Shown here one piece after another: positions 49,740 to 62,481 of a stretch of 64,000 nt of DNA (its first letter is position 1; each line of letters begins with the position of its first letter). The stretch is from Aphelenchoides besseyi. Taxonomy: Eukaryota > Nematoda > Chromadorea > Rhabditida > Aphelenchoididae. Under the pieces are notes generated by a model that saw only the letters and a program-made list of their open reading frames with translations, made no database searches and had not been told where the DNA came from. The translations under genes and the position numbers were made by a program. The stretch lies in the NCBI GenBank assembly GCA_024699855.1, contig JAMPIQ010000001.1:12214001-12278000 (forward strand), read 5' to 3'.

Positions 49740-51640
49740 TTTTCGTCAACAAATAGAAATTTACGATCGCTTCGGACAGGTAGTAGAATTAGGAATTTTA
49801 ATGTTAAGATCAAAGAAGACGAGAAGCTCAGCGGTTGTTGAAGTCGGACGCCGACAATCGTGACTGATAAGACCAAATATACGAGTTAGAATTGAGACGT
49901 TTTTGCACAGAACGTGAATTGAGAAGGTCGAAGACACTCCTCTGATGGCAAACTTCAAAAACAAACAACTATATTGTGAAGTGTCTGCTTTTGTTTTTGG
50001 CAGCAGTCCACGAAACGGGAGTGAACAGGCGGATAAACAAAGGTAAAATTCTGAAATCACACGAAATACGGACCCGACACTAACATTTAATTGACATGTT
50101 TATCTCAGGAGAAGTTTGCTCGAAGGTTAGAACCGAATTGCGAGTTCGAAACGAAAAAAACCGCCAATTCAACGAATTTTGATCTACGACGATCGAAGTG
50201 ATTAGTTATGAGGAGAGAGAAACATTCACGTGTCACTACCGTTCAGATGTTTATCACCCAGAAATGAGCAATTGTCGTCTCGTCGTTGTTGCGGAATATG
50301 ACGAGAAAGAAGTGATGAGGATTTCCAAAGTACCGTATGATTCACGGCGGCTTGTTATCCACTTCGTTTGTTTCCTGATCACCGGACATCAAAAAACAAA
50401 AAGACGTACGGGCGGCTCTATGATGTTCCGGTCATTCGGAGCTGATTGACGACGATCGTCTCGAAAAACGTCCAGATCGTCAAATAGATCTCCGGTTCTT
50501 ATTATTTTTGTTTTTAACGAGAAACAAATTCGCCGTTCCTATGTCTTAATTGATCAAAAAACTTTGAGCTCGAAAACTATCGGACGTGTTTTAACATTAA
50601 ACACAAATCAAAACAAACGATTGGATTGAAATGGATATGCGAGATCTATCAAAAGATAACTGATGGATAAAAGAGTTCAAATCATGCGCCGTTAGTTTGT
50701 CGTCCCTATCAACTCTGAATCATCAAACAACTAACAGGACAAAGAGCAAAATGGGACGAAGATCCTAGGGAAATTTGCAAAGCAAAAGGTGAGAAGTCAC
50801 TCAAAAAGACTGACTAATTGTCGACAAAAAAGTTGTCGTCCATTTTTCCATTTTACAACCCCAACCGTTGGCTTATCACGTCCATGTCTTTTGAGTTTGA
50901 TCTCCGTCTGATGCATAGGCAATTCGACTGATAACCAGATAAAACGTCAATCGTGTTGAAAAGTTCGACCGTTCCGTTGAGTCGAACGGCCGAATTCGCG
51001 CGAGTTTGTTTACCGCCGTGATTTGCAGCGAATTGCCGATGGAATGAAAGTCGACTTATGTCATTTGGTTGAATTCGAAAACAAACAGAGGCCTTGGACA
51101 CACACAACCATCCCGACTAATTCACTAATCCAAATTGATCACAAATGAAAGTAACCGTTTTCGTAATAAGCGAGTGATCGATCGTTTCGTCACGCGACCT
51201 CAAAGTCTTCGCCTGATAAACAATTAAAATTTTTGTTCGTTTTTGAAGTGCACTTTTGTTTCGGCTGTCGATCTTTTTGTCGTTCATTACAAACTTTATT
51301 CTATCAACTGCACAAAGTTATACGAACATACAACTGGGAATAAGTTAGGAAACCGATTTGAGAGTCAACATCGTCGTCTAAGTAGCATACCGAGAGTAAC
51401 AAGAGAAATGTAATTGGAATGCAAAAATATGTTTGAGATTTTGGACAAGATCGATTAACCCGATTCGGTTAGATAGAAATGCGATGAGATCATCGTAAGA
51501 GGAATGAGATGAACAAACTTGAAAGAAATTGAAGTTGCTGACAAATCCGTATGTTCAAACAATTTGCTTTACACACCAAAGGAACTTAACAAAAAAGGAC
51601 TATTCACCGAAAAATATATTTAGTGATACCAAGAGACACT
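49740..51640. other. Intergenic region, no gene seen
   Basis: There are open frames of 60-100 codons in several phases, none with supporting features. It separates the PTR gene from the GPCR gene, both on the minus strand. Confidence 0.4.
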
Positions 51641-51645
51641 CCCAA

Positions 51646-53889
51646 TTAATATACGGTGCTGACTCCCGTCTTCCGTTTGACCGGCGGTTCTTCGGTAATT
51701 ATCGAAATTGCAGATGTTGAGTCGGTTGGTGTTGGTCGGTTTGAGGGAGTCGTTGAAGAGATTGTCGTGAAATCGGTACTGATAGTTGATGCGGCCATCT
51801 GATGATTTATGGTGGAGTTGTTGGGCGGCAAGTGCACCGTTGTTGGAGCACTTGTTGTCCGACTTCGAAAACTTCGGATTACCGTTTGGCGATCTTTCGA
51901 TGCACGCATTGCAGACTGTTGATTTGCGTGTGATTGCTGGACTGCAGTTGTTAAGGTGCCCTGTGGTGGCTGGTCGGGTGCCGTCGAACAGTCTGACTGA
52001 ATCCGAGTCGTTTTTCTGAAAAGTCCTACCACGATTGTGAATGTGCTCGGAATGAAATTGAGGTGCGTGTATTTAAAAACGTTTTGTTGACCGTCACCAA
52101 AATTAAACCCAAAAGTTTTTGTTTGCAAAATGATTTGGCTTTTGACTTCAATTCCTTTCGATACAAAGTTTTCCCAATCAAATGAATGAGCGATTTGATC
52201 CCGGGGAAAAATCGGAAATATCCGCGGAACGACGAGCCAAAATCATCGAACTTCTCGGTGTTGTGTTCGCAATGACCAACATTGTTCGGGGTTCTGTTCT
52301 CACTAACCTATCGAATAGTGGACGTAGGGCGGTACACACGGCTTCTTTGTTCAGAACGAAGTATATAATGGGATTGCAGGACGAGTTCAGATTTCCAAAG
52401 AACATGACATAAGTGGCGAAAACGGGTGACAGAAAACTTGGCATCAACGCGTCAATTACCGAGATGATACAAAACGGGCTAAAAAAACTTGTTTGATGAA
52501 ACACTTCTAATTCGTTTGTAACTTACGCCCAAAGTATAAAATTAGCTGCGACAACTGAAATGGTTAGAGCTTTTATTTATCTGTCTTCCGACCAGTTAAC
52601 CTACTTGTCAAAGTGAGTTTCACTGTTTGAATACGTTTTCTATCCAACTCTTCGCGTTGAATGCGCAATCCGGAATGATGAACCAAAGTGTTTGCACTGC
52701 TCAGTCGTGATTGTCGACGTTGACCATCGGAAGTACAAGCAGTCAAATGTTGATGTTCTTCTTCTTGTCCAGCCGTTGAAGCACTACGACCCATCAATTT
52801 ACCGCTGAAGAGGAATAAATGGTTTTGATCTTCTGTCTGTTTTCGTTTACCTGCTGCCACGACTCGGTGTTCCGCAACTCTTCTCGAAAGCCATTGAACG
52901 CCAAACAGCACGACATACGCAGAAATAAAGACAACCGGCGATTGTGCTTGGCAACAACCAAACAACGACGTTGAACACGATGACATACGTGGGATACTGC
53001 CAGCTAGCGCTGTATTGTCCGGTACAATCATCGTGCAAGTTTTTGCCGAAGATAAAGAACTGCGGGGTTGAACAGCAGAATGCACTAATCCATGCAATTG
53101 CCGCATACAAAACTGGACGATTATACCGGCCGGAACGAATGTTCGCTAATGGACGACAAATCGCCTATAAACAGTTCAGTGTTTTATTCAAAACAACGAA
53201 CTCACGTAGAAACGATCAGCACTAATCGCCACCAACAGAAAGGAACTCGAGTACATGGGCAAGACCTAAACATAATCAGATTACCTTCGAACAAAGATCA
53301 CAATAAGTACTTGAAGGAATTTAACGAATTTGCATAAAATGTCTGGACCGTGAAATTGTGGAACGGTGAGTGTTATCATCAATGTTGGGAAAATCGTGAT
53401 GCACGCAAACAATAAGTCCGAAGTACACATGTGAAGCATCAGAAGATCAGCCTAAAGTAATGAAGTTCCGTAAAACATAAACTTAATTCACTAACCGGCG
53501 TTATACGCTTACGACGTAGAATATAGTTGTTACGTAAAATAACAAAAATCATAAGCAAGTTACCTACAAACTCAATTATGAAAGCCACGAAATACGTGCA
53601 ATAACTTACCGAAAATGGTAAACAGAATCGTTGTTGCTTGATGCGCAACCATTGCTCTTAGCTCCGGTTGATCATCGGTGAAGTGAAAGACTTGATCTTC
53701 ATGCGTATAGATCGGTTCCACCGCCACATTTGGAGGCCACGAACTATTGACACGATTCATGGCACGAAAGCGAGCCTTGATAAGCTGTAACTGAGAGTTA
53801 TTCGCAATTCGGGAAGTTGGCTGTGAGACAGAATCGCGTACACGCCCCTCAAATGCTGTTTTAACCTCTTGGAAGTGACGAGGCTGCAT
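51646..53889 (-). CDS. Rhodopsin-class neuropeptide GPCR (vasopressin/oxytocin-like group)
   Basis: Exons 53610-53889, 53496-53563, 53311-53451, 53206-53265, 52851-53164, 52605-52804, 52527-52554 and 52178-52478 give all seven spans. Landmarks are GNLLMIFVILRNN (TM1), LHMCTSDLLFACITIFP (TM2), LCKFVKFLQVLPMYSSSFLL (TM3) with DRFYAICRPL in place of DRY, ANFILWAPFCIISVI (TM6) and NLNSSCNPIIYFVLN (TM7, NPxxY-like). TM3 and the NLNSSCNP end resemble vasopressin/oxytocin, GnRH and CCAP-type receptors, so the ligand is probably a neuropeptide. An N-terminal Asn in NRVNSSW could be glycosylated. An internal donor at 52307 fits an acceptor at 52016 in phase and would replace the tail by a Ser/Thr/Pro-rich one ending at 51646. 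Confidence 0.9.
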
Positions 53890-53899
53890 ATTTGAGCTC

Positions 53900-56690
53900 A
53901 ATTTAGTTGCAATACAAATCGCACTTTTATGTCACATTCAAATCTCTCTCCCAAATGGTCTGCGTCTTCCGCATGATGTTCGAGAGCATTAAAGACGATA
54001 ATTCACACATAATATAGGCATCATATCAGACAATAGACTTATTAACAAGGATTAGTGTAAGCGAAATAACTCCCAAGAGAGATGCCTCATAATCAGTTCC
54101 GCAAACAGTGTCATAAAATTGAACTAAACGCACAGTTTGCATCAACTCGAAGTTAAGGTCAAGTTCCATGAATCCGCATAACCCACTGGCAATCCATAAC
54201 CTAAGATGAAGTGGGATGTGCCCAAAAAAAGCGACAACTTTTCAGTAAGTAAACTGAGACGACATTCCAAGTTTCAGCAGATGACAAACGAGCTGTTCCA
54301 CCACCACATCAATGATACTTCCCGTTTTACGGAGGAAAAAAAGAACTGACTTTTGATACATCAATTCATTTCGCAGTATGAACATAACGAAATGATTCTT
54401 CGACCACACAACGTCATTGGAGTATGAACCCTTTGCTTATTAAACCGCATAGAATTGTGGCTAAGCAATTACCAGAACTCAATAAGTTGAACCACAAAAG
54501 CGACAAAACAAAAGAGCAGTGAGATGCACAAAAACGGTCCAGAAAATTGGTTGACGATCAAAAACCAAAAGTTTTAAAATGTTCGTGGAATCATGTGCAA
54601 ATTCTAGGTTTTTGATTATTCCCGATGAAACATCGTTCTTCAATAACTAGTGAGCATCAAGGTTCGACGAAACCTTTCGTTCTCTCTTATACCTTTGTTT
54701 GTTGGTTCGTTGGAGTTCAATTTATGACGGTCTTTGTGCAACATCTGCGAGAAGAAGGAAAGACATGAATCCTCGGGAAACCAAAACCTTGCATCAATTG
54801 ATGCAAACAAGACGAAGAAGCCCCGAATAAGTTGGCACCCAAATATTTGTCGTGAATTTATGGCTCAAAAATGTTTATCGGATTGAAGACCGTAGATGTC
54901 GATGTGTGAAATTGCGAGAAAACAAATTACTCAAACACCAAAATACGCAGACTCACGAATTGAACTCTCGAGTGAACTGGAACCCAAAGATCTTCGTGCG
55001 AGTAGTTCGATGAAAAGAAATGGGTTGCCAAATCTCAACAATAGACTCTGATTTCATGTTTAAGGAATGATGTTTCTAGTCAATGAGCTCAGCCGTATTG
55101 TCTGCTAAAACAATTCGACAAACGCAATGTTTGTGCATTTATAATTCGGATTGTTGCGCTCCGCACGTATTTTCGCAGCTTAAAGTATCTGCTTGAAAAA
55201 GAACTGGAAATTATTCTTAGGCATCTCCGATCACATTCCACCCGCATCCTCCAAAAGCACGCTAATGGACATAAACAGTTGAGAAGCTCGAATACGTCGA
55301 CTTTTGACGACTTTTTGCCGTTCGAATCGCCGCCGGCAAACGCGTGGGCTTCTCACTTCCTGTCTGTTGAAGCGAGTGGTGAACGGCCGCAGAACGATGC
55401 AAATGAAGTGTTTTCGCTATTTTCGGTTTAACAAACTCACAACCGTGCACGATCAAGCGTTTAGTCGCCCGATTTCAAAAACCCATTTTAGAGAGTTGAC
55501 AACAACAACAACAAGAAAACAAAGGACGAATTGAAGAGAACCAATTGGTTGGCTTTTCGAAATACTTATTCCAGAAGACGAACTTCAATTACCGTAACTC
55601 GATTAGTGGGTGCCGAAAAGCCTTGGAAAAAACTCTCGACTATAAAGCACCAGGAAACAGACGACTTTAGACGAACTATGGAACTTTTAAATTACATTTC
55701 AAGCTTCCCGATTCTACTCAAAAGACCGGACGTGGTAAAATTAAAAGGAGGAGCGTCAAGTTCACGAGGAAGTTTCACGTTGTTGTTTATCGCTCAACAA
55801 TCTTAAGTGAATTGGAACGTTGTGGCCACCAAATTAACTTCACGCTTTTTGATGTTTGTTAATCAGAAAACCACTCACACAATTGCAAAATCGTTCGAGG
55901 AAATAGACCGGAGGTTTGTTTGCGAAAATCGAGGCGTTTGAGTTCTCTTGCACTCTGATGTTCGACACAGAAATATGCAGAAATTAACGCCGCTTTCATT
56001 GACATCACGTTGCGAAACATTCGGAAGCTAATTGACCACTTTTGAACACCGAGATCTTAGGGAGCTCGGAAAGCAGCCGAAATTACACAAAAGTCGGACG
56101 TCAAACACGAAAACTACCGTTGAAGTCTCCAGAAACCTTACGACATCGAATGAGGCCGATTCAGCGGAAAACCGAATTTCGCAAATTCAATTCCACACCT
56201 GACTTGACCGTACGCTTTGTTATGAAAACACTGCAAATGACCAATTACCCGGACATAAGCTAATTTACTTCGGTCAAATTTGATTCTTTAACCTTGGCGT
56301 TTGACTGTCCGTGCTTGTCGCCACAACCGAATCGTAGGACTCATTTGGCCATCTCCAGTTGTTGTACGATAATAAGAAGATCGAGTTCTCGAATGCAACG
56401 AATTGGTGGCCGGAAACCTCGACTTTCCCAACAAAAACAAATGAATTCGAGAGAAATCGAAAACAACTCCAACGACCACATTGTGCCGTCTTGTTAAATC
56501 AAAGTGCAATTAGACGAATAGAAACGGAAATGAAATGGACGTTGTGGAGTTGTTTTTGGGCTTCCAATGAGCAGCCACCGTAAACTGTGACGATGCGCGA
56601 CCAGAAAACTCGAAAGAATTGCAAAATGGGAAATTGAGTTAACGAAAAAACAACGATGTTCGATCAAATTTCACGTTCTTCATCCTTTTC
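53900..56690. other. Gene-poor region, no gene seen
   Basis: About 2.8 kb upstream of the GPCR without a supportable exon on either strand. It could be receptor promoter or an intron of the gene whose exon lies at 56698-56808. Confidence 0.4.
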
Positions 56691-56697
56691 AACTGAC

Positions 56698-56808
56698 CTT
56701 CTTATAGACGGGTCCAAGAGCCTCGTTGATGTCGATCAGTTCTTCTTGAATTCGCGGTGGACTCTCGGTCTGTGACAGAAGCGGATTTCGGCCCAATGCT
56801 GCATTCAT
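56698..56808 (-). CDS. Orphan first coding exon (37 residues)
   Basis: A well-bounded exon opens after TCTTTCAG, starts MNAALGRNPLLSQTESPPRI, continues QEELIDINEALGPVYKK and ends at a GT donor (GTCAGT) in phase 0. Neither strand nearby shows exons that continue it. The rest of the gene must lie downstream (lower coordinates) past a long intron, or the exon is an alternative start of a gene I could not link. No family was recognised. Confidence 0.45.
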
Positions 56809-56819
56809 GCTGGACCTGA

Positions 56820-59800
56820 AAGACGGAGGGTTAATCAAATCATATAAGACACGGCTAATTGACGTCAAAGGCCAATGGACAAAACCCAAAGTTCGCGCGA
56901 CATTACACTTTTGCTAAATTTGCAGCGGAAGTGTTAAAAACAAACATTTCAACTCGCTTGTAAAATGTCTACAACGACTCTTTGATGAGAACAAACATCA
57001 AATGTCGTTTGTTGTCTCAAAGACCGGGGATCCACTGTCGAGTTTTATCGCCTCTACACGATCTGCTTCTTCGTTCGACTTTCGCGGTTTAACACTTGAG
57101 ATTTCCAATTGCCGTTGAAATTAGCGTCAACGCTTTTCGGCTGACGGCTCTTAAAATGCCACGTGTTGGTACTACTCAAAAAAACGATGCGGTTTGTTCA
57201 CTTTGAAATTTATGAGTCCCGGCACAATCCCAAAAACACGTTACAACAATTCCGTTGGACTATTAACCCAAAGGTTAAAAGTCATATCAAGGTTCGGCTT
57301 CGAAAACTGGAACGATGGCATCATTCACGAAAAGGAATGTTGATGTAACGATGTGGTCCAGAGAACGAAAAGACTTAGTGTCTGTATACTCCCGAATTGT
57401 GACTCACAAAATTGAACCACAAAGAAAACAAAAGACGCGATTCAAGCGGAATGCACGATTTGAACCTCGACGTTTAAAATTGATGCGAACGAGGTCTTGA
57501 AGCGTGTTGATCGGTAGTCGACCTGCTCCACAAAGACATGTGAAGACTCAACGTCCGTTCCAAGAACCTCAAACTCGTCAAATCGGGCGGATGATCGCAA
57601 TTTTCGTCCAAGCGCAATTTAAATTAATTGATAGTCGAGCGGAAACAAAGAAAACGCGACTCGACATCGTACTGTAAAACCTGACGTCTGCTTCAATTTT
57701 TGCGCAATTCCTAATGACAAATCTTCTGGCGACCGAAAAGCCAGTTGGCACGAGATTCTCGAATTGATCTAACAATCTTCGCGGCCTGTTGACTTCTCGA
57801 TTTCCAGATGTGTAGGACGAAAGAGTAAACACGAGGTCAAAGAGAAGATGTTAACATTTGGAAAGAGAAAACACGAAGATGGAGGCGTGAAAGTCCATCA
57901 AATACGTGCATTTGTGGTCATTTTTGAACACGATCCTGTTTATCAACAGATGAAACTGTTCATCATCGGCAGTCACAACCACTCGGAAACGGGCTCTTAA
58001 GGGCAAGTCCGGAAGTCGTTGGACGCTCATCGAAGCAAAAGGTGAATGCTGACCTAATGATGAACGTCAGATTTGTGCAGAGACCAAATGGCGAGGATTA
58101 CTGTGACTGGGAGATTACGAACATGAAACACTTTTGGAGCATTAAGCTCAAAAGAGAAATGTCAAGTCATTTTGTAAGAAATCTTTGTGTCAAACGTCGA
58201 CAGAAATTATCGTCGTCAAAAATGAATTTGCCAAAAAACGAACAAATTGCTTCCTAATTTTTTTCAGTTTGTAGCTCCGCTTCAACAAGCAATGGGGTCA
58301 CATGGAATGGACGATTGATGTCCTTTTAACTGGGGGATCTCGTTTTGGAATTCCTGAGGCGACAGTCGTTTTTTTACCGACTTAATTGTTCTCCCTTCCG
58401 TTCGTTTTTGTTTCACTTGCAAGCCGGAAACAACGTCAATTCGTTGATTGTAATTCGCGAGCGGATGTTCGAAAAGTTTTCAATTACAAAAATAGAAGGA
58501 TGTGAACGAGACTGTGGATAATCGAATTTGCCGTCAGAATTGGACTCTTCGCACAATTTTCATGCGACGGCACGTGAAAAACAAAACGAAATTTAAAGGA
58601 TTTTTCGAACTTCCCGACCGGCAAACTCCTCAAACATCAGAAATTGGATGGGCATAAAAGTATCGTGATGTAAAGTGATAAGTCAATTTACGAACGTCAA
58701 ACGTGGACTGCTTGTAAGATGATACGAAGACCAATTCGCTTTACAAAATCCTTGGACTGTAACGAGCAGCATGGAAGCGACACGAAATATGTCAAATTGG
58801 TTAATTTATTCGACGTTTACCGTAACCTCAAATCGAAAACAGAGATTAGGGAAACGATTGTAATTAACAAATACGGGGGTCATGTGTAAACGGGATTAGT
58901 CAAAATAAGAACATCCGTATATTTGCACAATAAAGGACACATTTTTTCAATTTGTGCATCAATTTCACTAATCTCGCCCATCAGTGTTCATTGGATGTCA
59001 ACAACAAACGATGCGATGTTCATGGACTAAAATCTGATGAGGTTGATGTCTAAACATTAGGTGTCCAGGAGTTCTGAATGAGCAAGCTGCGTAGGTCTCA
59101 AATGTTCCTGTTTTACCAAGAAAACAACTCAAAGAAATCTGATGACCATTGACCACTTAAGCAGAACAAAGAAGATGAGCTGCGTCCCATTTAGTAATAT
59201 GACGTTTTTTCAGCCGAATTTCTGACCTCCCGGATGACCAAAAAGTCTCAGCTCAACGTTCCGGGAAATCGAATTGTTTCACGGATTAGTGTCAACAAAA
59301 GATATTACACCGTGCGTATCTACTATTGTTCTACGGTGTTCACTTCGTACCTGGAAACGAAGATCAGCAATCGGTTCAAAATTAGTAATCCGAACATTTC
59401 TAATCCGAACACCATTGAGCTGTTGGTTCGACTAAGAAGTGCGACGCGTAATAACCGTATCCAACAAAGTGGTCATGTTAAATTGGAAAGGTCGTATTAA
59501 TTCGAATACTCGAAATCGGAAGTTGAACTGTAGGATGTGGCAGAACTACGACTGAAGTTGTGATGCTTTTTCTTCTTCCGCTGACAATTTGAAGTTAATT
59601 TGCGTGGAAGTGCAAACTTTCTCATGAAACAAAGTATTTGGACAAACTACACGATGAAGAAAGTAACTTTGTGCGCCTCTCATCTTTGGTGTTTTAGCAA
59701 CAAAGAAGCTGCAATTTGACACGGTAATTTGACTAATTTGACTCGCGCTAAAAGTGCAAAACGAAAATCTGCCCATGCCATTTTCAGCTGCTCAATTGGA

Positions 59801-61440
59801 CCGTTTGATTTTCGAACAATCACACGCCAAAAATAACACCATACGCATAATAAACTCGGGACTAAGAAGTTCAGCAACAAGTTTGTCACTTGCAATTCAC
59901 TCAAATGGTTATCGTGATCAAATGGCACCGCATCCCAAAAAAAATCGGAAACTAACACTCAGTCTTATCGCTAATCATAAACAGGGAGGTCAACATCTTC
60001 AAAGCGACTCATTTCGTGAATCATTAGCTTTGGATCACTTGTACGATTTGTCGCTGAGGTTCTTCAATGAAGAGCATTAATTCGATTCACGGGAGTAGAA
60101 GCAACGCTATTGTGTTGGATACGGTAAATTTAATTTGCAACTCCCGGTCGAAAGAGCAATGATTATAATTTTGATCGAAAGACTTTTATCTTTGAAAGAT
60201 GTGCAAATTTTATTCCCGCCAAATACTCGGAAAGGTTTGTCATGACGAAACATTAATGCTTATTGACTACGATTTCTTTCTGGGAACTCCCGATTCATCA
60301 TCTGGCTTGCTAGGAACGGCTCATTAGCAATTTCGGAGGCGAGCAAAAGTTTAGAAATACAAGAGTTAGTAAGAAAACAAACGATGGAGGCGGTTGAAAA
60401 TTAGAATTCAAGGGACGAAAGATGTGCATGAAAGAGCAAAATTGGCACAAACAAGCACCGTAATTTCAGCAAGTTGACAGGTCAAAACAAATCTAAAAGA
60501 CCGTAGATGTGACAACTGGAAGAACTTTCGTTTTGCAACACATGTTCCCATGCACGGCTCGGCATCTTTGGCTCATTAGTTCGACCGCCGTCTGAAGTTC
60601 TGGTCTCAGAGAAATAATTGAAAAGCGAAATTGTAGTGCGCAAGCGTTCGAAATGACGTTCAACGTCTGCTGTCTGTTAGAGCGTGGGATAACCGGAGCT
60701 CTCGGTCTATTCGAAAGTACGCTTAACTATTCAGCTCGTTTCATATCGAGAAGCTCTTATAGCTCAATTATTACTTCCTGCATTAAGCTATCTATTCGTA
60801 TTGATAGCTTGAAAGATTAGGTCATCGGAATGAAAGCTATTTCGCAAAACGAAACTACAAACTTGCCTGTCGAGATGATGATGTAAACGATGCTTGTGCA
60901 TTTTAACTGAGTCGAAAATAATCGTCTGTTAGATTAGTCAACAACAGCTACACGAGTTCTACGGTTTTTGTGAGGACCACAAAATAACCTCGAAAACTGT
61001 TCCTTTCGTACCGCTAACCGACATATGAAACCTAATTTGCTACTGTTTCTTCAGTCTTCAGCCACATGACTTCTGATGCGCCTGTCTGAGTTGTAGGAAT
61101 TGCATATCAAATTTGTCTTGGCGAGCTGATAAATAACTCAATCATATCGCCTTCTTTCGGGTCACCGTTCACTTCGATCAAAACCAAATTAGACGAAAGC
61201 TCTTGTTAATCGTCTTTTGTTGTTTTTGGACCAATTTCTGCTTAAGATCTATTAGTTGTTTTACGTCAATCAAACTATTAGCGAAATACGTAAGACAGAG
61301 AACAAGTCAACGGTTATTTTTTATTGGATAACCAAATGCAGTACTTTGGATCCAAAATTAGATCAGATTCCTCAGCTCTGCTCGACTAGAAGATTATCAA
61401 GAATGCCCAAGTGATGTCGATGCTTGTCGCCATGAAAGAC
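56820..61440. other. Largest gene-poor stretch of the window
   Basis: About 4.6 kb with no exon I can support. Open frames at 57163-57500, 58042-58257, 59234-59500 and 59754-60080 are single-frame and lack splice signals. A short perfect inverted repeat (AAGCTATC...GATAGCTT, 60785-60810) is the only structure noticed. Confidence 0.4.
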
Positions 61441-61442
61441 AA

Positions 61443-62106
61443 TCAGTTAGCAGAAAACCGTAAATTGCTAGATGAATGAGATCGCAAAGAACTAAAAGCT
61501 CGGATCAAATAGCTAGTCAACAATTAAACTCACTTATCAACAGCAAAATCACTGTCATAGTAGCATCAAACCAAGCGAAGTACGTAGACCAATGTTCGTC
61601 GATAATCGGACGATCTTCTGTTTGCAACCAGTGAATTGTTGATTGAACAGACTCGTAGATAAAAAAGAGATCAAGAAACAGAACGACGACCATGAAAACG
61701 TTGGTGATGAAAAGACTCCAACCGCATTGTTGTTGTTTCAACGTGACAATTAGCAGAAAGATGACCACCTTTAAAAGCGAACTAACTCAAAAATCAAACA
61801 GCAATCAACTTGCCATGTTGCAAAAGGGAGAAGAAATCGACGTTCCATCCGTGCAATTGACCAGATCGTACAAGAAGCTAAACTGCACACCACAGAAGAA
61901 GCAACTAACACCGAGCACAACCAGTGAACATGTCAACACGATATTGCAATACGCAACCAGTTGGTAAACTCGCCAAAATTTCGTTGGAACACTCAGCAAA
62001 CGATTTGTTCGAACAACCTTATGATCAAAGTCCTCAGGTGAATCGAACGAAAAGAACTCACGTTATCAAGCCAAACACAAAAATCAGTGAATGCATCGTT
62101 GAACAT
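61443..62106 (-). CDS. Tetraspan membrane protein, copy B of a tandem pair
   Basis: Exons 62062-62106, 61814-62017, 61534-61768 and 61443-61491. The order is MFNDAFTDFCVWLDN, RLLSVPTKFWRVYQLVAY, span 1 (NIVLTCSLVVLGVSCFF), an extracellular-type loop FLYDLVNCTDGTSISSP, span 2 (VVIFLLIVTL), LKQQQCGWSLF, span 3 (VFMVVVLFLDLFFIYESV), a loop and span 4 (FDATMTVILLLI), ending NSLRSHSSSNLRFSAN. It is clearly homologous to the adjacent copy A over its whole length. The four-span layout resembles MARVEL or claudin-like proteins, but no family motif is recognised. The second intron starts with GC (GCAAGT...AAAG). Confidence 0.75.
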
Positions 62107-62481
62107 ATTGATGTTCGGGCCATAAAATCGTACTCCCGTGTGTTTTCTACATTTTACGTCAATCAACTCCTCTGAATGGAGAAGTAGTGAAGACTCCTTT
62201 GCCGCAAGCACTTTCGACGATTGTGCGGAAAACGACAAACATGGCCGCCAAAAAACCGCAGCGGGAGTCTCGGTGAAAAAATTTGACATGCGAAAAGTAA
62301 AAAATCGGATCGTCAGTAAGGATGAAAGGCAGACGATTAAATTCGATCGGTGCGATTATACGAACGATTAGGTCGGGAAGTTGTCGAACAAATTCAACCG
62401 CAGTAGTGCGACCTAAATCGACAATTGAAGACGTTATTCTAAATAGAAGCTGCAATACTACTCGAATGATTAACATTTACA

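Noticed and set aside
50198..50449. 83-codon plus-strand open frame upstream of the PTR gene
   Set aside because: There are no supporting splice sites, motif or signal peptide.
59754..60080. 108-codon plus-strand open frame in the gene-poor region
   Set aside because: It is a single frame without introns or family resemblance, and similar lengths occur by chance across this window.
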